Assembly: GCA_900769565.1 (NCBI GenBank)
Contig: CAAGHC010000010.1
Coordinates: forward strand, 1 to 34,535
DNA length: 34,535 nt
Direction: 5' to 3'
Source: Clostridia bacterium
Lineage (GTDB): Bacteria; Bacillota; Clostridia; Christensenellales; Borkfalkiaceae
The position numbers were made by a program, and so were the translations under genes. The notes below the pieces were generated by a model. The model searched no databases and was not told where the DNA came from. It saw only the letters and a program-made list of their open reading frames with translations. This document shows positions 6,710 through 14,068 of this stretch, in pieces (positions within the stretch are counted from its first letter, which is position 1; every line of letters begins with the position of its first letter).

Positions 6710-7312
6710 TTATATCCATTTGATTTCGGTTGTCCCCGAGAAGCCTTTCTCCCAAACATACCACGCATAGCATACAGCCCCGTGATTGAATTCGCCCTCG
6801 CCGTTCTTAATGCAGGAAATTCTATCGCTGAACACATAAACGGTTTTAGGTGGATATTTGCTAAACAGTTCTGTATATCGAGCCTTGCCCTCCAAGAACT
6901 GCAATTTCAGGAACATATAAACCTTTCTTCCGGGCTTAACCAACTCTAACGCTTTGAGTACGAATTCTTTGGCGTACTTGTAAGGTGGGTTGGTTAAAAT
7001 GTCGCAAGTAATGAGTGGTGGGGGGAGCGAACGTTGCTTCAAGAAGTCCACTCCTGCGGTAGAATAGCCCCTGTCAATCAAATCGGTAGAAACAACTATG
7101 TAGCCGTGCTTCTTCAATCGCTTCGATAAATGCCCCTCTCCGCAAGCACATTCCCAAATCATAGGGAAAGGCTTTTCAACGGTTAAAAGTTTGTCTATCG
7201 CAACAGGATCGGTAGCGTAGTAGTCGTTCGCTTCACGTTCTTCGTCCGTATGGGAACTTGCACCGAGCGTTTTATAAATCGAATTATAATTGCCTGTCCA
7301 ATCTCTTTCCAT
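6710..7312 (-). CDS. Dam-like N6-adenine DNA methyltransferase
   Basis: A 200-residue class I SAM-dependent methyltransferase. The SAM loop is WECACGEGHLSKRL (about residues 53-66) and the catalytic motif is TNPPY (about 108-112), the usual NPPY of N6-adenine enzymes. Phage 'Dam' proteins of this size are common and act without a restriction partner. The start at 7312 follows GAGGTG; a TTG four codons upstream is less likely. It is one of four DNA methyltransferase-type genes in the operon. Confidence 0.8.
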   Translation of the reverse strand: MERDWTGNYNSIYKTLGASSHTDEEREANDYYATDPVAIDKLLTVEKPFPMIWECACGEGHLSKRLKKHGYIVVSTDLIDRGYSTAGVDFLKQRSLPPPLITCDILTNPPYKYAKEFVLKALELVKPGRKVYMFLKLQFLEGKARYTELFSKYPPKTVYVFSDRISCIKNGEGEFNHGAVCYAWYVWEKGFSGTTEIKWI

Positions 7313-7320
7313 ACCGCACC

Positions 7321-7524
7321 TCAAATACTTTTAAGGACATCACGGCAAAGAGCAGCAGGGCTGTCCATATGGACATTGACTTCGATAGAACCGCCGCCCT
7401 CGTAGGAAACGATAACGATTTCTTCGTCAGCCGTTTTCTTGTACTCTGCATCCACAATATCTTCGCCCAACGCTAACAAAAGCGGTTTGAGATACTGACT
7501 TACAAATAATGCTTTGTTTTCCAT
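7321..7524 (-). CDS. small hypothetical protein (67 aa)
   Basis: A 67-residue protein starting MENKALFVSQYLKPLLLALG, with a C-terminal strand-rich part (EEIVIVSYEGGGSIEVNVHM). No family is recognised. A strong AGGAGG site fixes the start at 7524. It lies between the D5-type helicase and the Dam-like gene. Confidence 0.65.
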   Translation of the reverse strand: MENKALFVSQYLKPLLLALGEDIVDAEYKKTADEEIVIVSYEGGGSIEVNVHMDSPAALCRDVLKSI

Positions 7525-7532
7525 AATGCCTC

Positions 7533-9032
7533 CTATATTTTTAATTCGATACCCCTGTAATAAGGGTAGCCGTCCCGAGTGCATTTACCTTTGTGCATTT
7601 CGGGGTGTTGTTCCATACCTGCGTTGAACTTTTTAGCACTGCAAAACGGATAACCGTTGCTCTTGCACCAAATCTTATACGCATCGTAGAGGGTTTTTGC
7701 CTTTGAACCCGTTTCGCTTTCCTTACAGCGTTCTTCAATGAACTGTAAAACAAGGTCATTATCTTTTTCGTACTGCTTGATAACTTCTTTCATTTTATCG
7801 CTCATAGCCAAGCCAAAACGCTTGTATTTGAAGTACCCTGCGACAAGCCAAGTAAAGATACCCTGCATCGCTTCTTTGGTCTTAAACACTTCTTTAAGGT
7901 TGACATCACGTTCGGCTTCGGTAAAGTGCTTATTGAATTCGATAACCTTTACACGGTCTGATGCGAATAGCGATTTATCCTGTACCGCAGGTAGGTCGTT
8001 GCAGGAAAGCCAAAGCGTGAACTGTGGAAGATAGGTCATCATACTTTCGTACAAATTACGAGCCGTGATTTCTTCGCCGCCTGTAAGTTGCTTAATAACT
8101 TCTTCGTCAAGTTTTCCGTACTGATTGCTTTCTGCCATAGATACGAAACGCTTACCTTTCAACGCCGCTATGGTAGGGCTTGCGGCTTCGGCGTTTTTAG
8201 CCCTGTCAGACTTGCAAATAATCGAAACGGGGGCTACGGTAGCATAATCGCCCAAAAGGTGATGTATCGTGTTAAGAAGCGTTGATTTTCCGTTTCTCGT
8301 GGTCTTTCCGTGAAGAATGAACATACATTCTTCCTTGCAGATACCGAGCATAGAATAGCCCAACGCTCTTTGAATGTAGTCCGCTTTGTCTTTATCGCCA
8401 CTCGTTACTTCGTCAATGAAGCGTTCCCAACGCTCACAGCGAACATCTTCTTTCGTGGTGTATTCCAAATTCGCTCTCATAGTGAGAAAATCTCGCCAAT
8501 CGTGTTCACGGAAAGACATTGTTTCAAGGTCGTAAGTTCCGTTGATGCAGTTAATCAAATTCGGGTTTGCATCGAACATAGCAACGGGGATAGGTTTTAC
8601 ACCCGTAGCATCTTTCATAAGTCTGTCCCTGAATCGTCTATCGCCCATTTTAGAGATGAACTTGTAATACTCTTTACGCTTTTCTTCGTCCAAGATTTCG
8701 CCACAGTACAAGGTCATTAAACGGGTAAACTCTTTGATTTTTTCTGCTACGAGCAGAGAGCCGACATCCTTTTTCCAATAACCGTTGTCGTAGGTGTACC
8801 AAGTCTTTGTTTCGGGGCAGTATCGAGTATCGTTTTCGTAGCACTCTGAAAAGAGTTCTGCCATACCGCTTTCGTCCCACGAATACCCGGTGTTATCGCT
8901 TTGATATGCTTCGGGTTGTGCTTGCTTTATGTAAAACATTTTCGCCGACAATTCTTCTGACATTATGTATCTGCCGTTGCGTAAGCAGAATAATTCAGTA
9001 GAAGTCGTTTCTTTCTCAACTGTTTTCGTCAT
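7533..9032 (-). CDS. D5/SF3-type phage primase-helicase
   Basis: A 499-residue protein with the P4/D5-type primase C-terminal layout. A D5_N-like region (about 60-220) includes DANPNLINCINGTYDLET, followed by an SF3 Walker A HGKTTRNGKST (about 241-251), a B-type block (GKRFVSMAESNQ) and the sensor region FTLWLSCNDLP. It would unwind the replication fork. The priming activity probably comes from the separate AEP-type gene at 10459-11250. The start at 9032 follows GGAGG; a TTG four codons upstream is less likely. Confidence 0.9.
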   Translation of the reverse strand: MTKTVEKETTSTELFCLRNGRYIMSEELSAKMFYIKQAQPEAYQSDNTGYSWDESGMAELFSECYENDTRYCPETKTWYTYDNGYWKKDVGSLLVAEKIKEFTRLMTLYCGEILDEEKRKEYYKFISKMGDRRFRDRLMKDATGVKPIPVAMFDANPNLINCINGTYDLETMSFREHDWRDFLTMRANLEYTTKEDVRCERWERFIDEVTSGDKDKADYIQRALGYSMLGICKEECMFILHGKTTRNGKSTLLNTIHHLLGDYATVAPVSIICKSDRAKNAEAASPTIAALKGKRFVSMAESNQYGKLDEEVIKQLTGGEEITARNLYESMMTYLPQFTLWLSCNDLPAVQDKSLFASDRVKVIEFNKHFTEAERDVNLKEVFKTKEAMQGIFTWLVAGYFKYKRFGLAMSDKMKEVIKQYEKDNDLVLQFIEERCKESETGSKAKTLYDAYKIWCKSNGYPFCSAKKFNAGMEQHPEMHKGKCTRDGYPYYRGIELKI

Positions 9033-9747
9033 TTTTGCCTCCAAAAAGTGATTTTTCGTGTACTGTATCTTTCAGTACATTTCTAAATCTCATATACTGA
9101 AACAGATAGGCAGGGGTTTTCCACACGCCGCCGATAAGTTCCATTGTCAAAGCGTTTCGCTGTTCGATAATCGCCGGGACACCTGCAAGGGATAATTGAA
9201 CGTAGCACATATGAACGCATCTACTGTCAATATCTCCTGCGACCACGAATGCGTGTTCGGTATAGTTGATTCCGCAGTCATTTTGGAGTGTGTCCATAGT
9301 TGCAAGGATCATACCACCGCTACCGCAAGCAGGTTCGTAAATCGTGATAATGTCATTTTTAAGATTATCGCTACCTTTCAGCGTAACTTCCGCAGACATT
9401 TTGGAAACGCTGTAAGGGGTAAAGAATTGACCTGCTTTATCGCTTCCTGTACCGCTTAACATATAGAGTTGACCTAAATAATCGTCAAAGCCGTCCGTAG
9501 GCATATTCGAGAGAAGCATCCATACTTCACCGAACATTTGACTTATAATGTCTAAATCGTGTTTATCGTACTTCTTGACAATATCAAGGTAGCGTTGCTC
9601 ACGTTCAGCGTATTGCGGTTTGTCCACCAACTGCGAAATGCAGATAGCCCATATCTCAAAACAATCTGATAAGATTTCGTGTTTGTGATGACGGCTGCTG
9701 AAACTGTCCACGAGTTTCAATAAGTTGTCTATTTTTGCCTTATTCAT
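9016..9747 (-). CDS. N-6 DNA methylase (HsdM-like) domain protein
   Basis: A 243-residue protein related to the M subunit of type I systems. It has GQFFTPYSVSKMSAE (about residues 106-120) and the SAM loop EPACGSGGM (about 138-146). The catalytic NPPF/NPPY motif expected some 60-80 residues later is not found; instead the chain has RNALTMELIGGVWKTPAYLF. This shortened form is seen in phages. It may bind SAM without methylating DNA, or use a different motif. AGGAG precedes the start at 9747. It overlaps both neighbours. Confidence 0.75.
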   Translation of the reverse strand: MNKAKIDNLLKLVDSFSSRHHKHEILSDCFEIWAICISQLVDKPQYAEREQRYLDIVKKYDKHDLDIISQMFGEVWMLLSNMPTDGFDDYLGQLYMLSGTGSDKAGQFFTPYSVSKMSAEVTLKGSDNLKNDIITIYEPACGSGGMILATMDTLQNDCGINYTEHAFVVAGDIDSRCVHMCYVQLSLAGVPAIIEQRNALTMELIGGVWKTPAYLFQYMRFRNVLKDTVHEKSLFGGKNDENS

Positions 9748-10462
9748 TGCTGATTCTCCTGATTTTCGCATTTATGATTTGATTGATAAGGGAATACACT
9801 TTGGCATCTTCACGGTAGGGCGAAAGCCTTTCGCTTGCTATCGTGAAATACTTATCGTTAAGTTCAATTCCTACGGCTTTTCGGTTGTTTTCCAACGCTA
9901 CGAGCAAGTGGCTTCCACTTCCCATACACGGATCGAAAACAATATCATTTTCGTTGGTGTTATCCAAAATCAATTCCTGCAATAATGCGTGATTTTTCTC
10001 GGTGGGGTGGTATTTACTCGTTCCGTTCGGGTGTTTGAATACCACATTTTTGCAACGGGCATTAAACACTTTCGAGCCTTTTTTCTTAAACCAAACGGCG
10101 AATTCCACACCACTCAAATATACATATTGTCCATTCATAGGAGAGGGGTTAGTTTTCTGCCAAACGATAGGTCGGCAAGTCCCCCCCCCATCAATGGAAG
10201 TGAAGAATTTGTATATATCGCTGAATTGCTCTCTACCGCAAAATATACAAATGTTGTTTTTCGTTACTCGGTAAACTTCTTTAAGGAAAGTATGTAAATC
10301 AAACGTGAGAATGTCTGCGGATTCCTTATCGAGTTTACGCAGTCCGTTATCGCTACGATTTACTTCGGCATAGGGAATGTCCGTCAGCGTAAAATCTACG
10401 CTATTATCAGCCATTTTTGCCATTTCTTCAATGCAATCACTATGTTTGATTTGTACTTTCAT
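9740..10462 (-). CDS. N4/N6 DNA methyltransferase (PF01555 type)
   Basis: A 240-residue methyltransferase with circularly ordered motifs: DIPY (residues 28-31, a variant of DPPY) comes first and the SAM-binding FDPCMGSGSHLLVALE (176-191) last, as in the beta class N4-cytosine/N6-adenine enzymes. The middle WQKTNPSPMNGQYVYLSGVE is typical. A G9 tract (10181-10189) encodes three glycines at residues 92-94, so one slipped base would inactivate the gene. GAGGT fixes the start. The start overlaps the primase stop by four bases. No cognate restriction enzyme is nearby. Confidence 0.85.
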   Translation of the reverse strand: MKVQIKHSDCIEEMAKMADNSVDFTLTDIPYAEVNRSDNGLRKLDKESADILTFDLHTFLKEVYRVTKNNICIFCGREQFSDIYKFFTSIDGGGTCRPIVWQKTNPSPMNGQYVYLSGVEFAVWFKKKGSKVFNARCKNVVFKHPNGTSKYHPTEKNHALLQELILDNTNENDIVFDPCMGSGSHLLVALENNRKAVGIELNDKYFTIASERLSPYREDAKVYSLINQIINAKIRRISNE

Positions 10463-11250
10463 CGTTGATACCTCGTAACACTGTTTACTATAATTTCAAT
10501 TTCCCGTGTAGGGAGTTTAGGGGTGCAAGCCACTTCATTACAACGAAGCAACTCTTTGTAGATTTGTTCCTTTGAATAGCCTCGTGTATGCAACTGCCCG
10601 GCAAGAGAAGTCAGGGACTGATTACGCAAGCCCTGCTCAATCGGGGGATAGGTAGGCTTCAAGGATATTTTGCCGTTCTCGGGTTTGGAATATATAGGCG
10701 TATAAAATGCAGTCGTTTTCGGGGTAGAACCGTCATTCGTTTTGACTACTTCGGGGAAATACTTTTCCACAATATAATCAATCGCTTCTTGGTTCTCTAT
10801 AATCTCGCTGTAAACGAGTTTTTTACCCGTTACGATGAAGTATCTACCCTCTTGGTAAATCTCCACGCCACGCCCGTTATTTTTGCCCTTAAACGGCAAT
10901 TTGCCTTTAAGGTAGATATGAATACCTCTGCCGCTTCTCGACTTCTCCGTGAACGATTTACAGGCTTTCATTATGTCAATACTGATGTCAGAGAGAAAAC
11001 CCGTAGAATCGAACCCTGCATCTATGTCAATACCGACAATTCCATTGCCGTTGAACACGAACCCGATATTGTCGTATTCGCCGTTTTTAACGGCATTTAC
11101 GGCGGTTTCGTAATCACTCCACGTTTCAGGCTTGATGGACGATGCACCTTTGCGAGTTTGGGCGTTCATAGGTATTTTTGAATTATTCCACGCACACACC
11201 CATTGCGGTAATTCAGTTAATTCTTTTGGGATATTCTCAAAGTGCTTCAT
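10459..11250 (-). CDS. AEP-type DNA primase with PriCT-like C-terminus
   Basis: A 263-residue primase of the archaeo-eukaryotic primase/prim-pol superfamily. It opens LPQWVCAWNNSKIP, carries the catalytic pair DID (residues 75-77) and the SRSGRGIHIY loop (about 104-113). It ends with a PriCT_1-like unit (LRNQSLTSLAGQLHTRGYSK ... LPTREIEIIVNSV). It would make primers or extend DNA at the element's origin and pairs functionally with the D5-type helicase two genes downstream. Four bases overlap the following methyltransferase. Confidence 0.85.
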   Translation of the reverse strand: MKHFENIPKELTELPQWVCAWNNSKIPMNAQTRKGASSIKPETWSDYETAVNAVKNGEYDNIGFVFNGNGIVGIDIDAGFDSTGFLSDISIDIMKACKSFTEKSRSGRGIHIYLKGKLPFKGKNNGRGVEIYQEGRYFIVTGKKLVYSEIIENQEAIDYIVEKYFPEVVKTNDGSTPKTTAFYTPIYSKPENGKISLKPTYPPIEQGLRNQSLTSLAGQLHTRGYSKEQIYKELLRCNEVACTPKLPTREIEIIVNSVTRYQR

Positions 11251-11251
11251 A

Positions 11252-11494
11252 TCAATCCTCGCTCTTTTTGGTTTTTTCTTTCGGCTTCTTTACGACTGCG
11301 GCAAAATAATACTTCTTATCCACACACACGGGGTGGTCGGGGATTCTATCACTGATTTCCACGTTTTTGCCGTCCTTAATGATGGAATTCGCCGTTCTTT
11401 CCGTAGTCAGATCGTGAACCATATGTTGCCCGGCAGTCATATAAAAACTGACTAAACCTTTTGCGTTTTTAGTAAGTTTGAAAGATTCTTTCAT
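11252..11494 (-). CDS. small hypothetical protein (80 aa)
   Basis: An 80-residue basic protein starting MKESFKLTKNAKGLVSFYMT and ending in a Lys-rich tail (KKPKEKTKKSED). A strong AGGAGG places the start at 11494, overlapping the upstream gene by four bases. No family is recognised. The tail suggests nucleic acid contact, but that is inference only. Confidence 0.6.
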   Translation of the reverse strand: MKESFKLTKNAKGLVSFYMTAGQHMVHDLTTERTANSIIKDGKNVEISDRIPDHPVCVDKKYYFAAVVKKPKEKTKKSED

Positions 11495-11763
11495 TTTTGT
11501 TCCTCCTGTATTTGACGAATGGTTTGTACGAACTCCCCGAGAGTGTGGGGGTGGTAGATACACCCACCACACGCAAGGAGTTTTTTAATTTGCAATCTCT
11601 GTCCAACGGAATCGCTGAAAGCGAACGCCACGAACTTACCATTCAAACATATAATCAGGTCGGGATAGTTTGACGGGCTTTTATTTCCCCGAGTGTTGAT
11701 ATGGAATATCCCCTCTGATTTACAGAACTTGATGCAGTTCATTTGAAGATTGCTGATTTTCAT
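11491..11763 (-). CDS. VRR-NUC-like protein, catalytic residues apparently lost
   Basis: A 90-residue protein with the layout of phage VRR-NUC nucleases: a helical start, a PDLIICLNGKFVAFAF strand pair, then a helix and a C-terminal HTLGEFVQTIRQI. In active members the second strand carries E-x-K after PD. Here that position reads AFAFSDS, so both charged residues appear to be missing. It may be a decoy, a binding protein, or belong to another family. It is placed among recombination genes. Confidence 0.6.
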   Translation of the reverse strand: MKISNLQMNCIKFCKSEGIFHINTRGNKSPSNYPDLIICLNGKFVAFAFSDSVGQRLQIKKLLACGGCIYHPHTLGEFVQTIRQIQEEQK

Positions 11764-11766
11764 TTC

Positions 11767-12267
11767 TTACTTCTTCCCCAAAATCGAAGCCAAATCTACA
11801 CGCTTTTTAGCAGGGGTAGGCGTAGGGGTTGCCGTTGCCTTAACCGCCGCAGAAACGGTCTTTTTGGGTGTTGCAGGGGCTTCCTCGAAGCCGTCTGCGG
11901 TGTACTTGCTTCCAAGACGGGAGAAAGTCATAGTCTTGCTTGCATCGTTCTTGTTTTGAACCTTTTCGTGCGTAACTTCGGCTTTAATGAAGCAACCAAC
12001 CAAATCTTCGTGGTCAATTTCCTCAAGGTCGAAATCTTGGAGAGCAGTTTTAGCAAGGAACGAGAATACATTGATTGCAGGTTCGTTGGGACTGCCATCG
12101 CTCTTGACGAAAGAATATCTTTCAATGTGGGTAGCCCCCGATGCGGTTTTCATAGTGATTTCCAACTTACCGAAATCTTCCTTGTAGTTGACTGCGGTAA
12201 TTTCAAAAACGTGAGTTCCCTCCGGAACGAGTGCGAATGAAGTATCAGATAATGTAATTTTAGCCAT
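11767..12267 (-). CDS. single-stranded-DNA-binding-like protein
   Basis: A 166-residue protein. The first ~110 residues are strand-rich (FALVPEGTHVFEITAVNYKE ... GKLEITMKTASG), like phage DUF669/SSB-type OB-fold proteins. It is followed by a Pro/Thr/Lys linker (TPTPTPAKKRVDL) and a short conserved tip, LASILGKK. Position beside the ERF and YqaJ genes supports a ssDNA-binding role in annealing and replication. It lacks the acidic C-terminal tip of bacterial SSB. AAGGAGG fixes the start. Confidence 0.65.
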   Translation of the reverse strand: MAKITLSDTSFALVPEGTHVFEITAVNYKEDFGKLEITMKTASGATHIERYSFVKSDGSPNEPAINVFSFLAKTALQDFDLEEIDHEDLVGCFIKAEVTHEKVQNKNDASKTMTFSRLGSKYTADGFEEAPATPKKTVSAAVKATATPTPTPAKKRVDLASILGKK

Positions 12268-12268
12268 T

Positions 12269-13318
12269 TTATTTATCCTCCTTGTTAATCAGGCTTGTAG
12301 TTAATCTGTAAGTGGTTTTTGATTTACTGTACTTTTCCAAGATGCCGTCCTTTTTGAGTGCATCTTTGTCAATTTCGGTGCTTTCACTTCTCGACAACGC
12401 CCAAGCGTATGTCTTGCCCGAAATCGTTACTTTGGTATCGCCCTCACGGAATTGTGAAAGAGCGTATTCCTTAATTTGCTTATTGATGTTTTCCAAGCGT
12501 TTGTTGTCCGCTTCCATCTCTGCGGCATTCTTTTCGAGCCTTGCTTTGATGGTTTCTGCTTCCGCTACAAGCGTATCAATGCTTGTATCGGGGTTAAGGT
12601 TGTTCGTTCTCAACACTTTGAGAATTTCCGCATCTGCCTTTTCGTCAAATTCGGGGGAGATACCACCCTGAACGTGAATTTCCCACCACTTGTAAGCAGG
12701 TACGATATAATCTTCTTCAAAGTTGGGATAGCGTTTACTTAACTTGAACGGAACGGTTATAGTGTTCTTTGCACTCGGTACGAATGCTTCGGGCTTTTCG
12801 TAGTCCTTTTCCTCAAGGAACGAACATACCATAACAACATCGTCCACTTTGAGCAGATATGCGTATAACGCCGCCTGTAAAGCGTAATATTCAGGAATTT
12901 CGCCTTGCCAATCTTCGGCACGTTTGGTCGTTTTGAATTCGAGAACGCAAGTAATTTTTCCGTTCTTATCCATTCGTATCGAGTCCCACATACCGCCGAC
13001 TACTGCGAAATCGGGGAAGAAATCGCCGAAAGTCTTTTTGAAGTAATCTGCCCCGTAAATATCCGTAGGGGTTTTGATGTCCGTCATAAAGTAAGACTTC
13101 TTCATAAAAGCAATCTGCTTCGGTTCGATAATCTTACCTGCTTTCGTGTACTTCGTTTCTTCAAAAGGCTTTTCGTAAGTTCTCGTGATTTCGCACCACG
13201 CTTCAAATGGGGTACTCCAAGCGTTAAGCCCGAAGATTGCTGCAAATCTCGTAGCCGTCAACTTTTTAGGACGGGCAGGGGGCGTGATTTTAATTTGATT
13301 ATTCTTTAACCATTCCAT
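12269..13318 (-). CDS. YqaJ/lambda-exonuclease-type recombinase nuclease
   Basis: A 349-residue nuclease of the YqaJ/RecB-like family. The N-terminal LTATRFAAIFGLNAWSTPFEAW motif is typical. The metal site appears as GGMWDSI (Asp112) and LEFKTTK (Glu127, Lys129), and a conserved QAALYAYLL helix follows. It would resect double-stranded ends to give a strand for the ERF protein encoded immediately upstream, forming a two-part recombination system. The C-terminal third is coiled-coil-like (EAETIKARLEKNAAEMEADN). Confidence 0.9.
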   Translation of the reverse strand: MEWLKNNQIKITPPARPKKLTATRFAAIFGLNAWSTPFEAWCEITRTYEKPFEETKYTKAGKIIEPKQIAFMKKSYFMTDIKTPTDIYGADYFKKTFGDFFPDFAVVGGMWDSIRMDKNGKITCVLEFKTTKRAEDWQGEIPEYYALQAALYAYLLKVDDVVMVCSFLEEKDYEKPEAFVPSAKNTITVPFKLSKRYPNFEEDYIVPAYKWWEIHVQGGISPEFDEKADAEILKVLRTNNLNPDTSIDTLVAEAETIKARLEKNAAEMEADNKRLENINKQIKEYALSQFREGDTKVTISGKTYAWALSRSESTEIDKDALKKDGILEKYSKSKTTYRLTTSLINKEDK

Positions 13319-13321
13319 CGC

Positions 13322-14068
13322 TTATTCCTCCGTAGGCGTTTCAACTACTTCATAAGAAGCAACCAAATCGCCGAGTTCTTTAATCAAGGTTTCGCAAGCC
13401 GATTTACTGATGTTGGTAAGTTTGTCCGTCTGTAAAACGATTTCCTGTACCAATTCTTCCTTATCGGGATCGAGTTCGAGAAGTCTTTCCATTACGTTCG
13501 TAAGGGCTTCAATCTGCAAGGGTTCAGCCTGTCCATCGCTGTCAACAACTTCTGCTTTGATTTCTTCACGCTTTTCAGCCGTTACAGGGGTTTTCTTTTT
13601 GCGTTTTGCAGGTTGTTCAGGGTTGGGTTTTTCAGGTTCGCCTGTTTCGCCGTCAAACACATCGCTTTCTACAATGTCGAGAGCAGCCATATACAGGTAT
13701 CTACGCTGATAGGTTTCCGCAGAGCCAAGATTTTGAATGGCGTTGGTAAGTTTACCGCCCGTTCTCGAAGATTCGATGGAATCAATCTCTTTCATCGGGC
13801 TTGTAATCGTGATAACTTCTTCGGGGTTATGTACGTTCACGACTTTCATTTCAGCATTTTCCGTACTGAACGAAGTGATGAACAGCAAGCCGATTTCAGC
13901 ACCGATTACTGTTGCCACCGGGACAATATCTGCCAACTCGTAATACTTGAATTCGAGGTGGCGGTTAATGCCACTTTTCTTCACGTTCGCTTCAAGAAAG
14001 AGTTTTCTTGCAAGAAGCAGTTTGCTATAAACATTCATAGTTTCATAAGCAGGGGTTTCATTTTTCAT
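13322..14068 (-). CDS. ERF-family single-strand annealing protein
   Basis: A 248-residue protein. The N-terminal ~140 residues match the ERF family: RHLEFKYYELADIVPVATVI, then GKLTNAIQNLGSAETYQRRY and a short acidic stretch. A charged linker (KPNPEQPAKRKKKTP) leads to an unrelated helical C-terminus. It would anneal complementary single strands, working with the YqaJ-type nuclease three bases downstream and the SSB-like protein. It overlaps the polymerase stop by 11 bases and has a GGAGG site. Confidence 0.9.
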   Translation of the reverse strand: MKNETPAYETMNVYSKLLLARKLFLEANVKKSGINRHLEFKYYELADIVPVATVIGAEIGLLFITSFSTENAEMKVVNVHNPEEVITITSPMKEIDSIESSRTGGKLTNAIQNLGSAETYQRRYLYMAALDIVESDVFDGETGEPEKPNPEQPAKRKKKTPVTAEKREEIKAEVVDSDGQAEPLQIEALTNVMERLLELDPDKEELVQEIVLQTDKLTNISKSACETLIKELGDLVASYEVVETPTEE

